In this document: piece by piece, positions 38,990 through 48,367 of the stretch | Layout of the letters: the number at the start of each line of letters is the position of its first letter | Numbering within the stretch: the first letter of the stretch is position 1 | Assembly: GCF_000337195.1 (NCBI RefSeq) | Contig: NZ_AOID01000016.1 | Span: 67,312 to 118,795, forward strand | DNA: 51,484 bases | Reading direction: 5' to 3' | From: Natrinema versiforme JCM 10478 | GTDB lineage: Archaea; Halobacteriota; Halobacteria; Halobacteriales; Natrialbaceae | Made by a program: the position numbers and the translations under genes | The notes under the pieces: generated by a model | What the model saw: the letters and a program-made list of their open reading frames with translations, nothing else | What the model was told of the DNA's origin: nothing | Database searches by the model: none

Positions 38990-40162
38990 ATGGCAGAAAC
39001 CCAACTCGACGACGTACGAAAAGTATTCACGGAAACCGACGGCAACGAGATCGTTGCCGTCAACGATGTATCGATCGACATCGAGGACGGGGAGTTCCTC
39101 GTTCTCGTCGGCCCATCCGGCTGTGGCAAGTCGACGACGCTGCGCATGATCGCCGGCCTCGAGACAATCTCGGACGGCGATATTCGCCTCGACGACCGGG
39201 TGATCAACGACGTGCCGGCGAAAGACCGGGATATCGCGATGGTGTTCCAGTCCTACGCGCTGTACCCGCACATGACCGTTCGGGAGAACATGGCGTTTGG
39301 ACTCGAGGAGTCCACCGACCTCTCGGACGACGAGATCGCTGCTCGAGTCGAGGAGACCGCCGAAATGATGGGGATCGATCCCCTGCTGGACCGGAAGCCC
39401 GAAGAGCTTTCGGGCGGCCAGCAACAGCGCGTCGCGCTCGGTCGCGCGATCGTCCGGGAACCCGCCGTGTTCCTGATGGACGAGCCGCTGTCGAACCTCG
39501 ACGCCAAGCTCCGGGCCCAGATGCGGACCGAGCTCCAGCAACTGCAAGAGCAACTCGAGACGACGACGGTCTACGTGACCCACGATCAGACGGAAGCGAT
39601 GACCATGGGCGACCGGATCGCCATCCTCAACGACGGCGAACTCCAGCAAGTTGGCACGCCTCTCGAGTGCTATCACGAGCCCGCAAACGTATTTGTCGCG
39701 GACTTCATCGGGGAGCCGGCGATGAACTTCTTCGACGTGACGCGCCGCGACGCGGACGGCGACGGAGCCGTCCTCGTCAACGAGACCCTCGAGTATACCG
39801 TCTCGGCGGACATCTCGACGGCGATCGGCGATCGAGACGACCTCGTCCTGGGCGTCCGCCCGGAGGACATCAGCATCGAACGCAGCGAGGGTGACCAACG
39901 GCGGGCCGACGGCCACACCGTCCCCGCGTCGGTCACCGTCGTCGAACCGACCGGTGACGAGAACATCGTCTACCTCGATCTCGGTGCGGACAGAAGCGAG
40001 AGGATCATCGCAACGATCGACGGCATGAGCCAGGTCGAAGCGGGCGACCGCGTGGTCGTCCACGTTCCCGAGGACGCGGTGCACGTCTTCGACGGGGAAA
40101 CCAACGAGGCGCTTCACAACCGCCGCGTCGAGAGCAACGAGCCGCGAGTCCCGAACGTCTGA
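38990..40162 (+). CDS. ABC sugar transporter ATPase (MalK/UgpC-like)
   Basis: This encodes 390 residues. Walker A GPSGCGKST near 39-47, Q-loop FQSYALYPHM, signature LSGGQQQRVALGRA near 138-151, Walker B VFLMDEPLSNLD and switch His in THDQTEAM are all present. The C-terminal 140 residues form the OB-type (TOBE) regulatory domain of the MalK/UgpC group. I chose ATG 38990; a TTG at 38984 adds two residues. It energises the importer encoded just upstream. Confidence 0.93.
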   Translation: MAETQLDDVRKVFTETDGNEIVAVNDVSIDIEDGEFLVLVGPSGCGKSTTLRMIAGLETISDGDIRLDDRVINDVPAKDRDIAMVFQSYALYPHMTVRENMAFGLEESTDLSDDEIAARVEETAEMMGIDPLLDRKPEELSGGQQQRVALGRAIVREPAVFLMDEPLSNLDAKLRAQMRTELQQLQEQLETTTVYVTHDQTEAMTMGDRIAILNDGELQQVGTPLECYHEPANVFVADFIGEPAMNFFDVTRRDADGDGAVLVNETLEYTVSADISTAIGDRDDLVLGVRPEDISIERSEGDQRRADGHTVPASVTVVEPTGDENIVYLDLGADRSERIIATIDGMSQVEAGDRVVVHVPEDAVHVFDGETNEALHNRRVESNEPRVPNV

Positions 40163-40266
40163 TCGGCGCGGACCGGGTCCGAACCCGGCGGTTGCCGGAC
40201 AGGTTGCAGCGCTGGTTCTTTCGTTCCGCCGCGAGTGTTAGCCGGCCGTTTTTGGCTCGAGCCCGG

Positions 40267-40959
40267 TTACCTGCCCGACGCTCGAGCGTAGCCGACGCCG
40301 ACGACGCGGGCGCTTGCGAGGAGGAGATAGGCGGTCGCCGCCGCGGCGATAAGCCCCAGCGCGTCGCCGCGACGGGCGGAGACGCCGACGAGCCACACCG
40401 CGAGGACGACGAAGGAGAACCCGGTAATCCACCGCAGGAGGTACGCCGGAGCGGTCAACACGGGGAGTAACGTGTCGGCCTCGAGGGCCGCACGCAGGCG
40501 TCCGGTCGAGGCAGTTGTGGCGACCGCAGCCGGGTACGTGTACGCACACGCGACAAAGAAGAACAACGAGGCGGTCGAGGAGACGAGCGAGAACAGTCCC
40601 GCGCCGCCCTCGAGTGCGAGCGCCGCCGGTGTCGTGGTCAGTGATCGCGCCAGCAGGGCGACCGGCGGGGCAAGAAAGATGACCGACAACGCGAGCGCCT
40701 CGATGCCGGGTCGGACGACCGCTCGGACGGGCGGTTGCGACCGCTTGTCGGCGGCTCCGACAACGACCGCCGCCGTTCCCGAGAGAACGACGGTGGCGAT
40801 GACCGCGACGAGCGCGGGCCCGAGCGCGACGACCGATGGCGAGAACGCCGCCGCGTACCGCAGTCCGACCGCGACCGCGACGACACAGACGCTACTCCTG
40901 AGCAGCGCCGCCCGTCCGACGGGGTCGCCGACCGGGTACCGGAGTGCGTCGGTGATCAT
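40267..40959 (-). CDS. DUF4013-like integral membrane protein
   Basis: This encodes 230 residues with about six hydrophobic segments, Ala/Val-rich, and an N-terminal ITDALRYPVGDPVGRAALLR that resembles the start of DUF4013 proteins. No catalytic residues are evident. ATG 40959 is preferred to the GTG at 40965. It converges with the ABC operon and stands alone. Confidence 0.65.
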   Translation of the reverse strand: MITDALRYPVGDPVGRAALLRSSVCVVAVAVGLRYAAAFSPSVVALGPALVAVIATVVLSGTAAVVVGAADKRSQPPVRAVVRPGIEALALSVIFLAPPVALLARSLTTTPAALALEGGAGLFSLVSSTASLFFFVACAYTYPAAVATTASTGRLRAALEADTLLPVLTAPAYLLRWITGFSFVVLAVWLVGVSARRGDALGLIAAAATAYLLLASARVVGVGYARASGR

Positions 40960-41061
40960 ACCCACATCCGACCGCGTCTTTCGATCGGTCGGTCGAGACC
41001 GTCTGCATCCATACGGAGCGAGTAGAACGGTCGGGGCAAAAGCGTCGTGGTCTCGCGTCCA

Positions 41062-42732
41062 TCAGGTGAAATCCACCGACAACCCGAGGTCGTCTCGAGC
41101 GCGGTCGCGCAGGGCCACCTGCAGGTTCTCTCGACTGCGGTCGTGGACGCGACGCGCGTCCTCGAGGTCGATGTCGTAGATCGTCGGCGTCCCCCAACTG
41201 AACGTCCGCGAGCTGGCGGTGTCGACGGCCACCGACGCCAGCCCGAGCCGCCGCTGGAAGATCGACCGCCGTGTCGAGACCGTCTGGATCCGGTAGTAGG
41301 GGATCACGGTCGTCCGGCGCTTCCAGAACCCGGTTCGGATCACGAGGTGGTCCTCGCCCACGAAGTAGCCCAGATGAACGTACTTCAGGTGCGCCGCGGG
41401 CGGCACCGCCGCGAAGACGATCGCGGCGACATACCAGCGCTCGAGGGCGGAGACCTGTGCGAGTCCGAACGCGATCGCGACGATGACGGCAGCGACGATG
41501 GCGTAGCGGACGAGATAGCGTCGGCGGGCGAGCGTCGGTGGCCGCCGGAACTGGGGCGGCTCGACGCCGGTGAGGTTCTCGGCGAAGCGACGGATCCGAC
41601 TCGTGTCAGCGAGCGGAACGGCCGACTGGCTGCCGCCGCTGCTCTCGGGGCCGTAGCCGGCCGTCTCGACCCAGAGGCCGGCGTAGCCGAGCAGTCGCTG
41701 GAGGGGGTTGTCGGTGATCGTCACGGCCTGAATCTTGTCGGCGGGGACCGAGCCGCTGTAGCGCTGGAACAGGCCGCGTTCGTAGACGAAGTCCTCGTCG
41801 GCACGGCCCAACTGGAAGTCGTAGTACGCGATGAACGTATACCCGGCGTTGAGGACGTACGTGACGGCAATCGCGTTGATCATCGAGACGAGCGTCAGGA
41901 TGCCGTAGCTGCCGACGGAGCCGCTCTCGAGGGCCGCCGGACCGCCGAACGGCTGGGCGACGGCGATGAGGTAGTCGAGAATGGGGTCGCTCGCGACGGC
42001 GAAAAGAAAGAGGAGCCCCGCGCCGGCGGCCGGCCGAAACGACGAGAGCGAGTACAACAGGAGTTCTCGCGGCTCGAGCGCGAACAACTGCTTCCGTCGG
42101 GAGTCCGCGTACTGGGTCTCCTCGCGGGTCCGGTCGGCCGATGGCGTCTGTCCGGGCTCGGACGCCGCCGCCGTCGTGTCGTCGGCTCGAGCCGGCGACG
42201 AGCCGGGAGACGGATCGCTATCGGTGCCGGTATCAGTGGCGGTGCCAGCGCCGGCCTCGGCCGAATCGGCCTCGCGTCGGCGCTGTTTCACGGCGGCGGT
42301 TCGCCGCCGGATGTCGCGTTGCAGGCGGTTCGCTTCCGCCTCGCTGACGAACCTGAGCGTGGCCTCGGTCTCGCCGCCGCCAGCGGTCTCGATCGAGACG
42401 ACGGCGAGTCCGAGCACCCGCTGGAGGACGCCCCGCGCGACGTCGACGTTCTGGATGCGACCGTAGGGGATCTCGCGGGACCGCTGGGAGAACACGCCCG
42501 ACGTCACGTCGAAGGTGTCGTCGGTGATCGCGTAGGTAAAGCGATAGTAGTACGCGAGGCCGTAGCCGACGCCGGCGACGAACCCGATCGGTGCCAGCAC
42601 GAACGTCCAGCCGACGTCCACGAAGTCGAAGAGACTCGAGAGGATCATGACGAAGAAAAACGGCATCGAGAGGCCAGTGACGCCGCGCTGAAGCGCCATC
42701 GCAACCGCGCTGAACGAGTGGAGTCGATTCAT
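41062..42732 (-). CDS. Multi-bPH2-domain membrane protein (YdbT-like), second copy
   Basis: This encodes 556 residues, with the same plan as the protein at 29.7-31.3 kb: membrane pairs followed by PH-type domains (YRFTYAITDDTFDVTSGVF, YYDFQLGRADEDFVYERGLF, LGYFVGEDHLVIRTGFW). The block QRYSGSVPADKIQAVTI parallels QRYSGTIPLGKVQTLTV in the other copy, so they are paralogues. A low-complexity Thr/Asp/Ser/Pro insertion lies near 160-210. I chose ATG 42732, just after the partner's stop. Confidence 0.8.
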   Translation of the reverse strand: MNRLHSFSAVAMALQRGVTGLSMPFFFVMILSSLFDFVDVGWTFVLAPIGFVAGVGYGLAYYYRFTYAITDDTFDVTSGVFSQRSREIPYGRIQNVDVARGVLQRVLGLAVVSIETAGGGETEATLRFVSEAEANRLQRDIRRRTAAVKQRRREADSAEAGAGTATDTGTDSDPSPGSSPARADDTTAAASEPGQTPSADRTREETQYADSRRKQLFALEPRELLLYSLSSFRPAAGAGLLFLFAVASDPILDYLIAVAQPFGGPAALESGSVGSYGILTLVSMINAIAVTYVLNAGYTFIAYYDFQLGRADEDFVYERGLFQRYSGSVPADKIQAVTITDNPLQRLLGYAGLWVETAGYGPESSGGSQSAVPLADTSRIRRFAENLTGVEPPQFRRPPTLARRRYLVRYAIVAAVIVAIAFGLAQVSALERWYVAAIVFAAVPPAAHLKYVHLGYFVGEDHLVIRTGFWKRRTTVIPYYRIQTVSTRRSIFQRRLGLASVAVDTASSRTFSWGTPTIYDIDLEDARRVHDRSRENLQVALRDRARDDLGLSVDFT

Positions 42733-42733
42733 C

Positions 42734-43216
42734 TCAGACGGCATCCTCGGCCTCGCTCTCGACGGCCAGTTCGCGGAGCGTGTTCTGCAGGCTCCGGGCG
42801 CGGTCCGGCGTCAACCCCGGAATCCGAACGTCCGCGTTTCGGGACCCGGCCGTGTAGACGACGACGCTCGAGAGGCCGAGCACCCGCTCGACGGGACCAA
42901 ACTGAGTGTCGACGTGCTGAACCCGCACAAAGGGAACCGCGGTCTCGACGAAGGTGACGACGCCCCGCTCGAGGTAGAGCGCGTCGTCCTGGAGTTCGAA
43001 CTGCCAGACCTGATAGAGGCGGACGGCGTAGATAATTCCGAGACCGAACGCGACCGCGACGCCGGCGGCCATCGCCGCCGGCGGGACGGCGAAATCGACC
43101 GGGAGCAGGGCGGGTAGCCACTGCTCGAGGGCGACGAGGGCGACGGCGAGCAGGACCGCAGCGAGCGCGCTGCGGGCGATCCAGAGTAGTCGGATGCGGG
43201 GATGCAGCGATTCCAT
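42734..43216 (-). CDS. Single-bPH2-domain membrane protein (YdbS-like), second copy
   Basis: This encodes 160 residues. Two spans (LAAVLLAVALVALEQW, then AAMAAGVAVAFGLGIIYAV) precede one PH-type domain (LYQVWQFELQDDALYLERGV, PFVRVQHVDTQFGPVERV, SVVVYTAGSRNADVRIPGL). It is closely similar to the 31.3-31.8 kb protein and likewise sits directly upstream of its three-domain partner, giving two complete YdbS-YdbT-like pairs 10 kb apart. Confidence 0.8.
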   Translation of the reverse strand: MESLHPRIRLLWIARSALAAVLLAVALVALEQWLPALLPVDFAVPPAAMAAGVAVAFGLGIIYAVRLYQVWQFELQDDALYLERGVVTFVETAVPFVRVQHVDTQFGPVERVLGLSSVVVYTAGSRNADVRIPGLTPDRARSLQNTLRELAVESEAEDAV

Positions 43217-43307
43217 GTTTGATATGTGTCAATACCGATGGATAAAGCTACGGTTCCGGGGACACGCTGCGAATATCGGCTCACCGACGGCGGGTTTGGA
43301 ACGGCAT

Positions 43308-43811
43308 TCAGTCGTTTGCGGGAACCGTAAGCACGGGAACCGACACCGATTTGCGGACCCGTTCGGTGACGCTCGTCGGCGAAAGGAATCGGCGGAGACC
43401 GGACCGGGACGGTTCGCCCAGAACGATGAGGTCGACGTCGTTGCGTCTCGCATAGCCGACGATTTCCTCGACGGGGTCGCCGTATCGGAGCCGCTTCGAG
43501 ACCGGGACATCGGCCTCGGCGGCCGCGTCGCCGACCGCATCCAGCGCCGCCTCGGCGCTTGCTTCCCGGCGCTCGACCACCATATCCCACCGGTCGACAG
43601 AGGCGTTCATCGGGACGACCGACAGCGTCTCGACTCGGCCATCGTGGCGAGCGGCCTCCGCGACGGCGACCGACCCGACCGCGTCGTCGGTCTCGCCGTC
43701 GATCGCGACGAGAACGCGGTCGAACGTCGCCGCGCTAGCTGACTGTACATCTGCAGCCGGAAGGGCGCTACTCGAGGTCGATTCGTTCGTTCCGCTCGAG
43801 GACGATGCCAT
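43308..43811 (-). CDS. UspA-like protein (divergent)
   Basis: This encodes 167 residues. A Ser/Ala-rich N-terminal extension of about 27 residues precedes the Usp fold (FDRVLVAIDGETDDAVGS, then DVDLIVLGEPSRSGLRRFLS and SVPVLTVP). The nucleotide-binding loop is altered: GEPSRSGLRRFLSPTSVTER keeps only part of the G-x2-G-x9-G-S/T pattern, so it may not bind ATP in the usual way. Monocistronic. Confidence 0.8.
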   Translation of the reverse strand: MASSSSGTNESTSSSALPAADVQSASAATFDRVLVAIDGETDDAVGSVAVAEAARHDGRVETLSVVPMNASVDRWDMVVERREASAEAALDAVGDAAAEADVPVSKRLRYGDPVEEIVGYARRNDVDLIVLGEPSRSGLRRFLSPTSVTERVRKSVSVPVLTVPAND

Positions 43812-43976
43812 TACGTCGCGCTACCGGCCGGAGAGGAATATAATTGTCCAGAAAACCATGCACGCCGGGTCAGGGTTTCACTCCTCGTGTTCGAATCGCT
43901 CCGTGAAGCCGCTTCACGGCGTGAAACGAGTCCGCGGGGATGGCATTCGTTCCACGCGGAACCCGGCCAGACGCGG

Positions 43977-44234
43977 CTACTCGGCCTCGCGGTCGTCGTA
44001 CTCCTCGGGCGTGTACGTCGACAGCTCGAGGGCGTGGATGTCGGTGGTCATGTGATCGCCCAAGGCGTCGTAGACCTCTTGGTGTTGCTGGACGAGCGGA
44101 AGGCCGTCGAAGACCGGCGAGACGACGGTCGCGGCAAGGTGGTCCTCGTCGTGTTCGTCGCGTGCGTGCGTGACCGTGGCGTCGGCGTCCGCGAGGTTCG
44201 ACTCGATGATCTCCTCGACGTCGGCTGGCTTCAT
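43977..44234 (-). CDS. BolA-family protein
   Basis: This encodes 85 residues. MKPADVEEIIESNLADADAT starts the class II KH-like fold of BolA, with HDEDHLAATVVSPVFDGLPL carrying the conserved His and FDG region and LVQQHQEVYDALGDHM the following helix. BolA proteins partner monothiol glutaredoxins in iron-sulfur or iron homeostasis. ATG 44234 matches the family start. It lies 60 bp downstream of the NifU-type gene in the same direction, consistent with a shared Fe-S role. Confidence 0.85.
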   Translation of the reverse strand: MKPADVEEIIESNLADADATVTHARDEHDEDHLAATVVSPVFDGLPLVQQHQEVYDALGDHMTTDIHALELSTYTPEEYDDREAE

Positions 44235-44293
44235 AGGGGAGCGTTGGTCGCTCGCGGCAAAAGCGCCGCGGTCGCGGTCGGTGGCGTACCGGT

Positions 44294-44617
44294 TCAAAAC
44301 GGCACGTCGTCGGGCACGTCGCGCCCCGACGATCCCCCGGCCATCCCGTCGAACCCGGTACTGACGTCGACGTAGTCGATCGGATCGATCTCGGCGGGCA
44401 GCCGCTGCTGGATCGCCTGGGTCGTCATCGAGCTGACGCCGCAGCCGCTACAGGCCCCGGACAGGGCGATTGAAATGCGTCCCTCCTCGAGGTCGACCTC
44501 GGTGATCGCGGACTCGCCGCCGTGGGCCTCGATCTGGGGGAAATTCCGGCGGAGGAACAGCGATACGTCTTCCCGGACGGCGTCCTCGGCCGACTGCTCC
44601 GGCTCGGACTGGCTCAT
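44294..44617 (-). CDS. NifU C-terminal-domain (Nfu-like) Fe-S scaffold protein
   Basis: This encodes 107 residues. The Nfu core FLRRNFPQIEAHGG precedes the cluster-binding CSGCG at about 56-60, then SMTTQAIQQRLPAEI. Nfu proteins carry [4Fe-4S] clusters to target enzymes. A 20-residue acidic N-terminus and a Gly/Asp-rich C-terminal tail are additions. Upstream of the BolA gene, probably one operon. Confidence 0.9.
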   Translation of the reverse strand: MSQSEPEQSAEDAVREDVSLFLRRNFPQIEAHGGESAITEVDLEEGRISIALSGACSGCGVSSMTTQAIQQRLPAEIDPIDYVDVSTGFDGMAGGSSGRDVPDDVPF

Positions 44618-44749
44618 GGGCGAGCCAAGGGCCCGGAACGGTATATACTGTCGGTCGAATCGATTTGTGCCGGGATCGTGGACGGGAAACGCGGCAACTC
44701 GAGCCGCGATGGCGGCGGCTTTATGCCCGCTCGCAACGCCGTCCCCGCT

Positions 44750-45262
44750 ATGTCACTGGCAGCCGAGACGCGCCGGGCGGTCGACCGTCGCCCCTTCCTC
44801 CGGACCGCGCTGCGGGCCGGCGTCGTCAACTACACCGCCGCGGCCCGCTCGCTTCCGGTAGAGGGCGAGACCGACGCGATTGCCACGGCCTTGCGCCGGT
44901 ACGCCGACGAGTTGCCCGCCCGCGAGACCGACTCCCGCGACGTTCGCGTGCGGATGGAAAGCGGCGTCGGACGACTCGAGGAGGAGGATCGCGACGACGC
45001 GCTCGTGACCATCGGCGGCGCGTCGTTCGGCCCCCGGGACGGCGATTCGACGGCTATCGTTGCGACCGGCGAGGTCGACGCGGCCGCCGCGGCGGCCGTC
45101 CTCGAGCGACTCGGCATCGAGGGGATCGCGCCGGACGCCGCGGCGGTCGCCGACGGGACGCTGGTTGTCGTCGTCGACCGACTTGCGGCGGCGACGGCGC
45201 TGCGGACGGTCGAGGATGCGCTCGAGAACACCGTCGCGCACGGCGGCGACGACCCGAACTGA
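44750..45262 (+). CDS. Conserved-type haloarchaeal protein, unknown function (DUF7523-like)
   Basis: This encodes 170 residues. It begins with a basic helix-rich segment (AAETRRAVDRRPFLRTALRA) resembling a DNA- or RNA-binding helical domain. After an acidic stretch, two related alpha/beta halves follow (STAIVATGEVDAAAAAAVLE and GTLVVVVDRLAAATALRTVE), suggestive of an ACT-like ferredoxin fold. ATG 44750 follows a TTTATGCC box 27 bp upstream. The DUF label is from memory. Confidence 0.6.
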   Translation: MSLAAETRRAVDRRPFLRTALRAGVVNYTAAARSLPVEGETDAIATALRRYADELPARETDSRDVRVRMESGVGRLEEEDRDDALVTIGGASFGPRDGDSTAIVATGEVDAAAAAAVLERLGIEGIAPDAAAVADGTLVVVVDRLAAATALRTVEDALENTVAHGGDDPN

Positions 45263-45506
45263 CGGCGACGGGCGAAACTCGAGTCGCTGCGAACGAACGA
45301 CCGGGCGGAACTGCTCTGTGGCTCATGCCGAACGGTTGGATATGCTGATACAGGCCGCGATGGAGACGGCGGACGGGCGGACCGACGGGACCCGAGAGCG
45401 CCGTCGGCGGGCCGACCTGTCGTAGCATCCCCGTCGTCTCGTCGGAACGTCGCCTTCGTCTCGAGCACCAAGAGAGCCGACGGACAACTCACTTCCCGCG
45501 TCGGTA

Positions 45507-45812
45507 CTAGTCGGGTTCCTCGCGCAGCCGAACGGTGCCGCGGTCTGCATCGTGAGCGATCGTCCCCGCGTCCTCGAGCCGCGGCAGGTCGACGTGGACG
45601 AGCCGAACCCGGAGCGGCGTGCGCTCGAGCGGTTCCTCGTCGTCGCTCGCCAGCGCGTCGACGAGTCGATCGACGGTCGCGCGGTCGGCTCGAGACTCGA
45701 GGTGGGCGACGAGCCGGTGGCGGCGCTGCATCGATTCCCACCGGGTTCTGGTCGGGGTCGTGCCGTCGTCCGCGCGGACAGCACCGGAGACGGCGACGTC
45801 GTGCTGCATCAT
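45507..45812 (-). CDS. Single DUF7344-type winged-helix protein
   Basis: This encodes 101 residues. The core (RRHRLVAHLESRADRATVDRL, then LRVRLVHVDLPRLEDAGTI and a short wing DADRGTVRLRE) matches one module of the double regulator at 6 kb. Likely a small DNA-binding regulator. Divergent from cysS, whose promoter it might control (inference). Confidence 0.75.
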   Translation of the reverse strand: MMQHDVAVSGAVRADDGTTPTRTRWESMQRRHRLVAHLESRADRATVDRLVDALASDDEEPLERTPLRVRLVHVDLPRLEDAGTIAHDADRGTVRLREEPD

Positions 45813-45956
45813 TCTTGCGTGTCACGTCACCCAATACGTCAAAAGGGATTCTGACGAATGCGTCCAAACGTTCGCTTGGTCCGCGGCGAGCCGTCGCGAG
45901 CGCCTCGTCCGGGTGTCATCACACGCTTTAACTTTCGGCCGGGGGAAGTGAGCGTA

Positions 45957-47471
45957 ATGACCCTGCACGTGACGAACACGTTGACGGGCGCAAAAGAGCC
46001 GTTCGAGCCACGGGACCCCGAGAACGTTCTCCTCTACTACTGTGGCCTGACGGTCTCCGATCCGCCGCATCTGGGCCACGCGCGGTCGTGGGTCCACGTC
46101 GACGTCATGCACCGCTGGCTCGAGTTCCTCGGCTACGACGTGCGTCACGTCGAGAACTTCACCGACGTTAACGAGAAAATCGTCGCCCGCGTCGGCGAAG
46201 ACGAGTTGGGCGAGGACGAAAGCGCGGTCGCCGAGACCTACATCCAGCGGACGATCGACGATATGCGATCGCTGAACCTCCTGCGCGCGGAGGTCTACCC
46301 GCGGGTGTCCGAGCACGTCCCCGAGATCATCGACCTCGTCGAGACGCTGATCGAGAAGGGTTACGCCTACGAGTCCAACGGCTCGGTCTACTTCGACGTC
46401 ACCAGTTTCAACGAGTACGGCAAGCTCTCGAATCAGGAACTCGGCGAGATCGAGTCACAGGGCGATCCCGACGAGCGCACCGAAAAACGCAATCCGGCGG
46501 ACTTCGCCCTCTGGAAAGCCGGCGGCGTCGACGAGAGCGCGGTCGCAGAACACCGCCACGAGGGCGTCGACCACGGCGGCGACCCGCCGGCAGGCCTGAC
46601 ATGGGACTCGCCGTGGAGCGAGGGCCGCCCCGGCTGGCACATCGAGTGCTCGGCGATGAGCATGACCCACTTGGACGAAACCTTAGATATCCACGTCGGC
46701 GGCCGGGATCTGGTCTTCCCCCACCACGAAAACGAGATCGCCCAGTCCGAGGCCGCGACCGACCAGCAGTTCGCAAAGTACTGGCTCCACTGCGAACTGT
46801 TCCAGATGGACGAGGAGAAGATGTCCTCGAGTCTGGGCAACTTCGTCACGGTCGAGGAGGCGATCGACCGCTGGGGGGCAAACGTCATGCGAACGTTCCT
46901 GACCGCCGGCTCCTACAACAGCAAACAGCTCTATTCCGACGAGACGATCGCCGAGGCCGAGGAGCGCTGGGACCAACTCGAGCGGGGCTACGAGGCGGCC
47001 GTCGAGGCCCTCGACTCGCCCGATGCGAGTTCGAAGGTCACGGACGAGTCCTTCCGCGAGGAAGTCGACGGCGCGCGGGAGGCGTTCACGACTGCGATGA
47101 ACGACGACTTCAACACGCGCGAGGCCCAGTCCGCGCTGCTGTCGGTCGCGACGGCGATCAACCGGCACCTCGAGGCCGAGAGCGGGGATCGCGACGCTCA
47201 CGAGGGCTACGATTACCGCGGGCTCCGGCGTGCCGTCGAGACCCTTGAGGAACTGGGCGGCGTGCTCGGACTCTCCTTTGTGGGCGAGACGACGGGATCG
47301 GCGGCACTCGCCGGCGATGTCGTCGATCTCATGCTCGATGTCCGCGAGCGGGAACGCGAGGCCGGCAACTACGAGCGCGCCGACGAACTGCGCGACGAAC
47401 TCGAGGCGCTGGGAATCGAAGTGCAGGACACGGACGACGGCTCGACGTATCGGCTCCCCTCCGGCGAGTAA
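45957..47471 (+). CDS. cysS: Cysteinyl-tRNA synthetase
   Basis: This encodes 504 residues. It charges tRNA-Cys. The class I HIGH motif is H38-L-G-H41, preceded by zinc ligand C29 (YYCGLTVSD). WHIECSAM near 225-232 and HHENE near 260 provide further zinc ligands, and KMSSS lies at about residue 288. The C-terminal anticodon-binding domain ends in REREAGNYERADELRDELEA. I chose ATG 45957 because the family N-terminus starts LHVTNTLTG; the open frame upstream to 45858 is not family-like. Confidence 0.95.
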   Translation: MTLHVTNTLTGAKEPFEPRDPENVLLYYCGLTVSDPPHLGHARSWVHVDVMHRWLEFLGYDVRHVENFTDVNEKIVARVGEDELGEDESAVAETYIQRTIDDMRSLNLLRAEVYPRVSEHVPEIIDLVETLIEKGYAYESNGSVYFDVTSFNEYGKLSNQELGEIESQGDPDERTEKRNPADFALWKAGGVDESAVAEHRHEGVDHGGDPPAGLTWDSPWSEGRPGWHIECSAMSMTHLDETLDIHVGGRDLVFPHHENEIAQSEAATDQQFAKYWLHCELFQMDEEKMSSSLGNFVTVEEAIDRWGANVMRTFLTAGSYNSKQLYSDETIAEAEERWDQLERGYEAAVEALDSPDASSKVTDESFREEVDGAREAFTTAMNDDFNTREAQSALLSVATAINRHLEAESGDRDAHEGYDYRGLRRAVETLEELGGVLGLSFVGETTGSAALAGDVVDLMLDVREREREAGNYERADELRDELEALGIEVQDTDDGSTYRLPSGE

Positions 47472-47612
47472 CGGTCGGTCTCAGTTCTGGTCCGGATCGG
47501 CGATACCGCCGCCATTCCGGCTGTATTACTGTCAGTGACGAGCAGCTGAACGGTCATCAGGGAGTGAAGACCACCGCGGCGCTTATTTCCTCGATGCTGG
47601 TCGGAGTGAGAT

Positions 47613-48320
47613 ATGGACCGACGGCAGTTCATCGGCGCGCTCGCGGCCGGCGGCGTCGGCACGGCGGCCGGTTGCCTCAGCGGGGTCGCCGACGACGCGA
47701 CGACGTTTACCGCGGCACCGGCACGCGTCTCCGCGGACGCGGCGTCAGAAACCGGCTACGAGTATCAGGGCACGCGCAAACGCGTCGACGAGCGGCAGGT
47801 CGGCGGCGAGGACATCGAGGCGACGAGCTACCTCAGTACGTACGACCGATCGATCGATCTGCCGTCCGGGCGGTTCGGCGACGAGCCGGTCCGAGCCGGC
47901 GCGTTCGGCGTGGGTACGACGCCGCAGGTCAGCGTCGGCGGCGAGGACTTCAACCCGATCAGCGACCTCTCGGACAGGGAGATCGCGGCCCGCATTCAGG
48001 GACACTACGAAGGCCTCGAGATCGTCCGCGCCCTCGGCGGCCGGGCACTCGAGGGGCTGGGTGTGCGATTCTCCCTCGAGTCCTACGAGGGGACCGCGAC
48101 CTTACAGGGCGAGTTCGAGATCGACGTCGCCCTCGATATCGTCCAGCGCGAGCACGAGGACGACCACATCGTGGTCGCAGCGATCTACCCGCTCGAGGAC
48201 GTGCTCCCGACGGAAGCAGAACAGGAGCGGATCGACACGCTGATCGGCGGCCTGCAGAGCTACGACGACCTCGAGGTCGACATCGTTGAGAGCGACGGCT
48301 GGGGCGGGTCCAGTAACTGA
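47613..48320 (+). CDS. Tat-exported lipoprotein (DUF6517-like)
   Basis: This encodes 235 residues. MDRRQFIGALAAGG is a Tat signal, and AAGC places the lipobox Cys at residue 21. The mature chain is an alpha/beta domain (YEYQGTRKRVDERQVGGEDI, SYLSTYDRSID, GVRFSLESYEGTATLQGEFE) found in haloarchaeal DUF6517 lipoproteins of unknown function. Likely anchored on the outer face of the membrane. TTATTTCC about 28 bp upstream is the probable promoter box. Confidence 0.75.
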   Translation: MDRRQFIGALAAGGVGTAAGCLSGVADDATTFTAAPARVSADAASETGYEYQGTRKRVDERQVGGEDIEATSYLSTYDRSIDLPSGRFGDEPVRAGAFGVGTTPQVSVGGEDFNPISDLSDREIAARIQGHYEGLEIVRALGGRALEGLGVRFSLESYEGTATLQGEFEIDVALDIVQREHEDDHIVVAAIYPLEDVLPTEAEQERIDTLIGGLQSYDDLEVDIVESDGWGGSSN

Positions 48321-48367
48321 CCGAAGTCGTCGAAAAGACAGGGTTCGCTTGCTGCGTTCGGTGGGCG

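Noticed and set aside
41047-42957. 636-codon plus-strand frame opposite the second YdbT-like gene
   Set aside because: It has Arg/Gly/Asp shadow composition with no domain; the minus-strand protein has clear membrane and PH-type segments.
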